11,509 nt of DNA from Planctomycetota bacterium (GTDB lineage: Bacteria; Planctomycetota; Planctomycetia; Gemmatales; Gemmataceae). The translations under genes were made by a program, and so were the position numbers. Shown here piece by piece: positions 6,005-11,509 of this stretch. Each line of letters starts with the position of its first letter. Position 1 is the first letter of the stretch. The stretch lies in contig JAGWVO010000091.1 in assembly GCA_018970845.1 (NCBI GenBank), positions 1 to 11,509 of the forward strand. The letters run 5' to 3'. The notes beneath the pieces were generated by a model. The model made no database searches and was not told the origin of the DNA. It saw nothing but the letters and a program-made list of their open reading frames with translations.

Positions 6005-8401
6005 TCACCGGCCGTTTTCATCCGGTTCCCGGCCGCGTTTCATGCGGAACGGGTCGCTTTCGACGATCGCCAGGACCAACTCCGAGAACTTGTCACCCTT
6101 CGCGCCCGACCGCTTCAGGATAGCGTCGACGGCCCGGCGGTCGTAGGGTTCCAGGCCGCGGCCGGTGGCGTAGGTGAGCAGCTTTTCGGCCAGGCATCGC
6201 ATGAACTTGTCGCGATTGGCAGCGAGGTAATCCTTCACGGCCTTGGGTCCGTCGAGCTTGATGCCGCCGGGAAGCTCGCCGGTGGCGTCGACGGGCTGGT
6301 CCTCGTCCTTGTCGCGCCAGGCGCCGATGGCGTTGAACGATTCGAAGGCGAAGCCCAGGGCATCCATCTTGAGGTGGCAGGAAGCGCATGCGGGGTTGGC
6401 CCTGTGCTGCTCCATGCGTTGCTTGAGCGTGCCCTTGAGGGCCTCGCCGCCTTCCTTCAGCTCGGGCACATTGGGGGGCGGGGGCGGGGGTGGGGCGCCA
6501 AGCAGCTGCTCGAGCACCCACTTCCCGCGCTTGACGGGCGAGGTGCGCGTGGGGTTGGAGGTCACCGCCAGCACAGCGGCCATGTTGGTCACGCCTCCGC
6601 GGGGCCATCCGCTGACATCCACCTTCACGAACTCGTTCGCCGGTATCGGCTTGCCTCCCGGCTTGGCGGCCTTCACCTTCATCGGATTTCCGGCGGTGTC
6701 GGCAATACCGTAAAAGGCCGCCAGTTTCTGGTTCAGGAAGGTGTAATCAGCCGTGACAAGTTCCGTGGCGGGGCGATCCCGCCTCACGATCTCGCGGAAG
6801 AGCAGGGTCGCCTCCTCGCGCATGGCCTTGCGAAGCTCGTCGTTGAACGCGGGAAAGCGCGTGGTGTCGGGGGAGAATGAATCGAGCCGGCGCAGTTGCA
6901 GCCACTGGGGGAAGAAATTGTCGATCAGGGCGTCGGCCTTGGGGTCGGCGAGCATGCGGCGCACCTGCGCCTCGAGGTTGGCGGAAAGCTGGCCCTTGCC
7001 GGCCAGCGTCATGAGCGTCTCGTCGGGCATCGAACTCCACAGGAAGTAGGAGAGACGGCTGGCCAGGCTGACCTCGGAAACCGGCTTGGGGTCGGCCCCT
7101 CCGGCTTGCCTGTCGCGTTCGACACGGAACAGGAAGTGGGGCGAGACAAGGGCCACCTGGATGGCGATCCGCACGCCCGCCTCCCACTTCTGGCCGCCCG
7201 CCACCGCCTTGTCCACGAACTCCGAGTAACGCTCGATCTCCTCGTTGGTCACCGGCCGGCGGAAGGCCCGGGCGATGAACCGGCCCACCACCTCGCGGGT
7301 TTGCGCGGCGACCGGCTTGCCGGGGGTGGCGGCGAGGATCATCGCGTGGCTCTTCGGCCGCGTGTCCATCGGACCCTCCGACCAGATGTGCTCGACGAAC
7401 AGCAGCGGAGGTTCCTCGCCCGATGGCGGCTTCAAGAGCGCGATCCCGGCGCGCTGGGCGTCGTCGCGGCGGTTGATCGGGAACTCGATCTCCTGCAGTT
7501 TCTTGTCATCCCGCGCGGTGATCTCGAAGGTCTTGAGGATCTCGATCGGCTTCATCGCCTTGAGCCCGGCACCCATGAGCTTGTCGACCTCGGCGTCGGG
7601 CGACGGGTTTTTCACCTTGGGACCCGACAGGAACAGCACCACCTTCACGGGAGACTTGCCCTTGGGCTCGGCGTAAAGCTTGACCCTGAGGAAGAAGTCG
7701 TCCTTGCTTGAGAACTTGAGGTAATCGGTGCCGGCGGCGAACGGGCCGGAATAGATCGGGTTGGGGTCGAGCGGACGCATCGGCCTGAACCGTCCGCCCG
7801 TTCCGGGAAGGTCGTTCGGATACGGGTGCAGGAAGCGTCCCGCCAGGTAACGGCGCGGCACCGGGGGGATGGTGACCGCGATCGCCCGCTCGGCGATGCC
7901 CTCGGCGGCCGTCAGGTACCTCTCGAGAAGCACGGGAGGGAGGGTGAGCACATCGCCGATGTTGTCGAAGCCGTGGCCGATGTCGTCGGCGGGGAAGTCG
8001 TCGGCCGGGTTGAAGTCGACGCCGACAAGATCCCTGACGGTGTTGGCATACTCCACGCGGTTGAGCCTGCGCGCCGTCACCTTGCCGGGGTCGCGGGGGG
8101 CCGCCCTGTCGGCGGCATCCCAAATGGATTCAAGCGCCGAGGCGAACGCCTCGACCTGGGCGGGAGCGGGCCGGGGCTGCTTTTCGGGCGGCATGTCGCC
8201 TCCCCGCGTGCGCTCGAGCACCTGGATCCAGGCCTTGCGGTCCTTGGCGATGGAGGCGGCGTCGTGTTTCTCGAGGCTGAGGCTGCCCTTGGGCTTGGCG
8301 CCCGAGTGGCACGACTTGCAGTGGGTGGCGACAAACGACTGAACCACCTCGGCGGGCGCCGGGGCCGCGGAAAAAACGAGGCAGGCGAACAGCGGGATCA
8401 T
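6005..8401 (-). CDS. DUF1587/DUF1595/DUF1592/DUF1588/DUF1585 diheme cytochrome
   Basis: A 798-residue exported multidomain cytochrome, first gene of the operon. A Sec-type signal occupies residues 1-18 (MIPLFACLVFSAAPAPAE). The first haem site is CKSCH (28-32), with Met70 in GGDMPP a candidate axial ligand. Domains in order: DUF1587 (about 107-171, RRLNRVEYANTVRDLVGVD), a beta-rich linker (185-345), DUF1595 (about 368-428), DUF1592 (about 444-566, SLASRLSYFLWSSMPDETL), DUF1588 (about 597-695) containing the second haem site CASCH (672-676), and DUF1585 (about 712-785). A run of seven prolines (637-643) lies within DUF1588, as in relatives. Predicted location is periplasm or cell surface, with electron transfer the likely role; the reaction is unknown. 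The frame extends to a TTG at 8413, but ATG at 8401 opens directly on the signal peptide and lies about 18 bases after the predicted transcription start, so it is preferred. The complete family domain order, with no break, makes the call very secure. Confidence 0.95.
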   Translation of the reverse strand: MIPLFACLVFSAAPAPAEVVQSFVATHCKSCHSGAKPKGSLSLEKHDAASIAKDRKAWIQVLERTRGGDMPPEKQPRPAPAQVEAFASALESIWDAADRAAPRDPGKVTARRLNRVEYANTVRDLVGVDFNPADDFPADDIGHGFDNIGDVLTLPPVLLERYLTAAEGIAERAIAVTIPPVPRRYLAGRFLHPYPNDLPGTGGRFRPMRPLDPNPIYSGPFAAGTDYLKFSSKDDFFLRVKLYAEPKGKSPVKVVLFLSGPKVKNPSPDAEVDKLMGAGLKAMKPIEILKTFEITARDDKKLQEIEFPINRRDDAQRAGIALLKPPSGEEPPLLFVEHIWSEGPMDTRPKSHAMILAATPGKPVAAQTREVVGRFIARAFRRPVTNEEIERYSEFVDKAVAGGQKWEAGVRIAIQVALVSPHFLFRVERDRQAGGADPKPVSEVSLASRLSYFLWSSMPDETLMTLAGKGQLSANLEAQVRRMLADPKADALIDNFFPQWLQLRRLDSFSPDTTRFPAFNDELRKAMREEATLLFREIVRRDRPATELVTADYTFLNQKLAAFYGIADTAGNPMKVKAAKPGGKPIPANEFVKVDVSGWPRGGVTNMAAVLAVTSNPTRTSPVKRGKWVLEQLLGAPPPPPPPNVPELKEGGEALKGTLKQRMEQHRANPACASCHLKMDALGFAFESFNAIGAWRDKDEDQPVDATGELPGGIKLDGPKAVKDYLAANRDKFMRCLAEKLLTYATGRGLEPYDRRAVDAILKRSGAKGDKFSELVLAIVESDPFRMKRGREPDENGR

Positions 8402-8663
8402 GGGCTTGCCCAAGCGGGGAACCTGATTTTACTCCAATGTTCAACCGCGCGCCAATGCGGATCGGCCACCATTCGTCATCCCTATTGCCGCGCCGCGCCG
8501 TTTCGTCGCCGGATGGGGAAATCCCATGAAAATCACGGGAATTCCGCCGGCCGCAAGATAGGGGGGCTTTTTCGGGGATAAGATTAACGAAGTGAAACTT
8601 ACCGATGTGATTCGGGCCGCGGCCAGAATCGCCCGGCGAATCGACTTTGGATCACCTCACACC
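8402..8663. other. Divergent intergenic region
   Basis: About 260 bases separate the operon start (8401, minus) from the surface-protein ATG (8664, plus). No gene or RNA is evident. It contains a plausible minus-strand promoter (8426-8455), an 8-base palindrome GGAATTCC (8538-8545), and a GGGGGGCTTTTT run (8561-8572). The plus gene's frame stays open back to a TAG at 8559, so GTG codons at 8592 and 8607 are possible earlier starts. A weak TAAGAT (8579-8584) could be a -10 for the plus gene, but no good -35 accompanies it. Confidence 0.55.
8426..8455 (-). promoter_or_regulatory. Putative sigma70-like promoter of the operon
   Basis: On the minus strand TTGGCG (8455-8450) and TAAAAT (8431-8426) are separated by 18 bases, matching the TTGACA and TATAAT consensus at 4 of 6 and 5 of 6 positions. 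Initiation would fall near 8419, giving a leader of about 18 nt before the ATG at 8401. Promoter consensus in planctomycetes is not well defined, so this rests on pattern alone. Confidence 0.35.
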
Positions 8664-11509
8664 ATGGCTGACTTCTTCCGCCTCACCGGGTTGTTCCTCA
8701 AAGGTTCGGGCGAGCGCTCCCATGGGCGAGAACGGCGGCTGACCCTCGAATCACTCGAGCCGAGGCTGGCGATGGCCACGGGGCCCCTTGGCACGCTGAT
8801 TTCCATGGTCGATGTCTCGGGGGCCAATCTTCTGCTCGCGCAATCGGCCGGGCAGGCGGCATCGGTCGCGGAAGGCGACGCGATCGTCGCGAGCGTGAGG
8901 CTGACGCGCCAACCCTCGTCCGCCGTGCGCGTGTCGTTGGCGAGCGGCGACCGCTTCGAGGTGGGTCTGGGAGAGCCAAGGGTCGCAGGGGGAGCGGGTG
9001 GCGAAGGCGGCAACGCGGGCCTGCTTTTCACACCCGCCAACTGGAACACGCCCCAGTCGCTGCCGATCCGGGGCATCGACGATGGCGTTGCCGACGGCAC
9101 CCGCCTCCTACCGCTCAGGCTCTCGGTCACCACGGCCGGGCAAGCCGGCCTGACGAGGACATTGTGGATCGAAACAATCGATTCAGGGCGCCTGGAACCG
9201 GCGATTGCCGCTGCCGGCACCTACAGGGGCATGGTCCAGGGGCCCGGCTCCAGCGGCACCGTCTCGGGCAGCTATGGCGGTGGCATACAAGCCGGCACCG
9301 CCACATTCCGCGTCACCTCCAATCTGTTGGCCAATGTCCGCGACCGGGTCATCACGGTCGGCTTCGCCGTCGACTCCTCGAACCATGTCATCGCGCGGTC
9401 GGTTGAGGGGTTCGATCCCGCTGGCGTGAAACTCGCCCTCACCTACCGGGTGGGAAGCGACGGCGTGCCCGGCCTGTCCGGCACGCTGCTGCTGTCGCAG
9501 CCGGCGCTTGGCAAGCGGGTCCTTCTCCATGTCTCGGCGGAACTGGTGGAGCCCGGCATGAGCCGGCTGGAAGGATATGCCCCATCTCCCGGCTCCCAGG
9601 CCCAAGTCGGCGGCTCACCCGCGGGGCTTGCGATGGCCGCCGATGGCACCGCCTGGCTCGCGAATCCGGGGCTCAATTCGGTCCAGCGGCTGGCGCGGGT
9701 TCAAGGTGTCTGGACGGTTGCCGGCACCGTGGCCGTTGGCAACGGCGCCCGCGCCGTGAGCGTCGCCAGCGATGGCGCCGCATGGGTCGCCAACGCGGCC
9801 GACAACACGGTCCAGCGGATCGCCAAAAACAATTCCGGCATCTGGACGGCTGGGACGCCCATTGTCGTGGCCGCCAATCCCTCCGCGATTGTCGTCGCGA
9901 AAGACGGAGCCGTCTGGGTGGCCAGCGGGTCTGGAAACAGCCTGCAGCGCATCGCCACCGTGAACGGGGTGCCGCGCGTGACGGCAACGCTCCAAGTCGG
10001 CGCGGGGCCCAAGGTTCTTGCCGTTTCGGGGGATGACGCGATCTGGCTCGGGAACACCTTGGGCAAAACCCTAAGGCGGATTTCGCGCGTGAACGGCGCT
10101 TGGCAGGTGGGCGGGCCCGTCAGCGTGGCAAGCGGACCCTCGTCGCTGGCCGCGGCCGCCGATGGTTCCCTCTGGGTCGCGAGCGCCTCGGGCAAGACGC
10201 TGCAGCGGGTCACGCTGGTTCGCGGATTGTGGAGGGCGCAGGCCCCCATGGCGACCGCCGCGGCGCCCAACGACATCACGACCCATCCCGACGGTTCGGT
10301 GTGGGTGGCGGGCGGCAACGGCATCCAGCGGTTCGCGCCAACCCTGACCGGCTGGAGGGCGCGGAATCCCGTCACAGTGGGGGGCGTGATCAGCGCCATC
10401 CGCTCGGCTCCCGATGGCACGCTCCTGGCCGCCGATGCCCAGGGCGCCATCGTGACGGCGGTCTCGCGAGTCCCGGGCGAGGTGCGTGACCTGGCCGTCG
10501 CACCCACCGGCGTCGGGGCCCTCAGGCTGTCCTGGAACGCCCCGGTGACCGGCCGGCCGGCCAGCTACACCGTCATCATGACGGCCACCAACGGGTCGAC
10601 CACTTCATCCCAAAGCGTCGTCACTTCGAACACCTCGGTTGATTACTCCGGGCTTTCACCCTCGAATTCCTACGCGTTTTCCGTGTCGGCCAGCGATTCG
10701 CGCGGCTCGGGCCAGGTCGCGACCGCCTCATTCGGCGCCGTCGGAAATGTGCCGACACAGCCCCTCAACCTATCCGCGACTGTCAGCCAGGGAAGCGGAC
10801 TGGCGGGGCTTTCTTGGCTGCCGCCGGCGGAGGACGGCGGATCACCGGTTGTTTCCTACACCGTGAGCGTCTATCAGCTTGACGGCCAGCGGACCCTGAC
10901 AACCAATTCCACATCGTGCGCCTTCAGCGGCCTTGCCGGAGGCAACGCGCCCCTGATGTTTCGAGTCCGCGCGACCACATTCGCCGGCAACGGACTGCCG
11001 GCCACGCTTGCGGTCGCCTCCGACGGCACGCCCCTGCCGTTGCCGCCCGGCAACCCGTTCATGGGCCTCGACGGCACATCGACGATGCACGCCAACTCCT
11101 CCTCCTCCGACGCCACGGTCTTCTCGGGCCCGGGCACGACACAACTGATGCACAAGAAGAACTTCAACATCAACGCCACCATGCCCTCGGTGCTGATGTC
11201 CGAGAACGGCGGCCTTGTCTGTGTCGGTGTCGGGACAACGGCCAGCACCGCCCAAACGCCGATCGTGATGCTGGTGTCGCCGCTGACCCTCGATGTGCTC
11301 GACCAGGTCAAGCTGACCAAGCCCCAGACGGGCAATCTCGCGGGGGGATTGTACAACTACCTCGACCACCAGAACCGCCTCGTGCTGGTGAATGGCCAGG
11401 GCGCGCTCCAGTGGTACTCCAACAACTACAACCGCGCCACCGACACCGGCTCATTGACGCTTGAGAAAAGCGTCAACATCGGACAGCCCATGGTGGTCGG
11501 CCTCGTGCC
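8664..11509 (+). CDS. Large multidomain surface protein with LEPR motif, propeller repeats and FN3 domains (3' end outside window)
   Basis: The frame from ATG 8664 stays open for 948 codons to the right edge; no stop is seen, so the protein is partial. Residues 31-38 (LEPRLAMA), after a basic stretch, match the LEPR-XLL-type N-terminal motif of large planctomycete exported proteins. A Calx-beta-like segment follows (about 45-165) with VAEGD (68-72), TPANWNTPQ (123-131) and IDDGVADGT. Residues 170-310 are beta-rich and unassigned. Seven repeats of 41-44 residues (about 314-603), built on a D-G-x-x-W-(V/L)-A core and a (V/L)-Q-R-(I/L/V) strand, look like a beta-propeller of Vgb/NHL type. Two fibronectin type III domains occupy about 604-693 and 695-789, with LSW and PPAEDGGSPVVSYTVSV typical. 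The remainder (790-948) is beta-rich and unrecognised. It is probably secreted or surface-attached, for adhesion or binding. GTG at 8592 or 8607 are alternative starts; ATG places LEPR at the usual distance. It is divergent from the operon and need not be functionally linked. Confidence 0.9.
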   Translation, partial: MADFFRLTGLFLKGSGERSHGRERRLTLESLEPRLAMATGPLGTLISMVDVSGANLLLAQSAGQAASVAEGDAIVASVRLTRQPSSAVRVSLASGDRFEVGLGEPRVAGGAGGEGGNAGLLFTPANWNTPQSLPIRGIDDGVADGTRLLPLRLSVTTAGQAGLTRTLWIETIDSGRLEPAIAAAGTYRGMVQGPGSSGTVSGSYGGGIQAGTATFRVTSNLLANVRDRVITVGFAVDSSNHVIARSVEGFDPAGVKLALTYRVGSDGVPGLSGTLLLSQPALGKRVLLHVSAELVEPGMSRLEGYAPSPGSQAQVGGSPAGLAMAADGTAWLANPGLNSVQRLARVQGVWTVAGTVAVGNGARAVSVASDGAAWVANAADNTVQRIAKNNSGIWTAGTPIVVAANPSAIVVAKDGAVWVASGSGNSLQRIATVNGVPRVTATLQVGAGPKVLAVSGDDAIWLGNTLGKTLRRISRVNGAWQVGGPVSVASGPSSLAAAADGSLWVASASGKTLQRVTLVRGLWRAQAPMATAAAPNDITTHPDGSVWVAGGNGIQRFAPTLTGWRARNPVTVGGVISAIRSAPDGTLLAADAQGAIVTAVSRVPGEVRDLAVAPTGVGALRLSWNAPVTGRPASYTVIMTATNGSTTSSQSVVTSNTSVDYSGLSPSNSYAFSVSASDSRGSGQVATASFGAVGNVPTQPLNLSATVSQGSGLAGLSWLPPAEDGGSPVVSYTVSVYQLDGQRTLTTNSTSCAFSGLAGGNAPLMFRVRATTFAGNGLPATLAVASDGTPLPLPPGNPFMGLDGTSTMHANSSSSDATVFSGPGTTQLMHKKNFNINATMPSVLMSENGGLVCVGVGTTASTAQTPIVMLVSPLTLDVLDQVKLTKPQTGNLAGGLYNYLDHQNRLVLVNGQGALQWYSNNYNRATDTGSLTLEKSVNIGQPMVVGLV
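9603..10472 (+). repeat. Seven tandem propeller-type repeats within the surface protein
   Basis: The aligned Asp of each repeat falls at residues 327, 370, 414, 457, 500, 543 and 584, giving spacings of 43, 44, 43, 43, 43 and 41. The core reads DGTAWLA, DGAAWVA, DGAVWVA, DDAIWLG, DGSLWVA, DGSVWVA and DGTLLAA; the first six are followed 5-11 residues later by a strand such as SVQRL, TVQRI, SLQRI, TLRRI or TLQRV. The seventh lacks both the Trp and the QR pair. Seven copies is a common number for closed beta-propellers. The repeats are conserved as protein but clearly diverged as DNA, so they are old rather than recently amplified. Confidence 0.85.

Noticed and set aside
6896..7711. Plus-strand 271-codon frame antisense to the DUF1592-type gene
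   Set aside because: No domain is recognisable, and the opposite strand has complete, ordered family domains throughout.
8538..8545. GGAATTCC palindrome in the divergent region as an operator
   Set aside because: A lone 8-base palindrome, not placed at a credible promoter and not repeated, is insufficient evidence of a regulator site.
9701..10507. Minus-strand 268-codon frame with internal periodicity
   Set aside because: Its periodic pattern is only the mirror of the seven propeller repeats on the plus strand; no domain is seen and no independent start context supports it.

Overview
The window looks like planctomycete chromosome. It is GC-rich almost throughout. Its left four genes belong to protein families (DUF1501, PSD1/DUF1553, DUF1552/HXXSHH, DUF1592-type) that are most strongly expanded in Planctomycetes, and its right-hand gene begins with the 'LEPR' motif found at the start of many large planctomycete surface proteins. 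The high GC would suit a Gemmataceae- or Isosphaeraceae-like lineage, but these families also occur in Verrucomicrobia and Acidobacteria, so the placement below phylum is a guess.

Layout. Positions 1-217 hold no gene; bases 1-180 are only about 37% GC by hand count, unlike everything to the right. From 8401 down to 218, four genes run on the minus strand as one tight operon, in transcription order: a Sec-exported diheme c-type cytochrome of the DUF1587/1595/1592/1588/1585 type (8401-6005); a probable Tat-exported HXXSHH/DUF1552 protein (5981-4662); a second Sec-exported diheme cytochrome of the PSCyt1/DUF1549/DUF1553 type (4634-1638); and a Tat-exported DUF1501 protein (1645-218). Gaps are 23 nt, 27 nt and an 8-nt overlap. 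The operon therefore carries two 'cytochrome plus Tat partner' pairs, four CXXCH haem sites in all. The most likely picture is an envelope redox/hydrolase module, but no substrate or reaction is established for these families and none can be read from the sequence.

Positions 8402-8663 are a divergent intergenic region with a plausible sigma70-like promoter for the operon. From 8664 to the right edge, one uninterrupted frame on the plus strand (948 codons, no stop inside the window) encodes the N-terminal part of a large extracellular multidomain protein: LEPR-type N-terminal motif, Calx-beta-like segment, a beta-rich domain, seven regular 41-44-residue repeats that look like a seven-bladed beta-propeller, two fibronectin type III domains, and the start of a further region cut by the window edge. 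No RNA genes, CRISPR arrays, insertion sequences or integration sites were seen.
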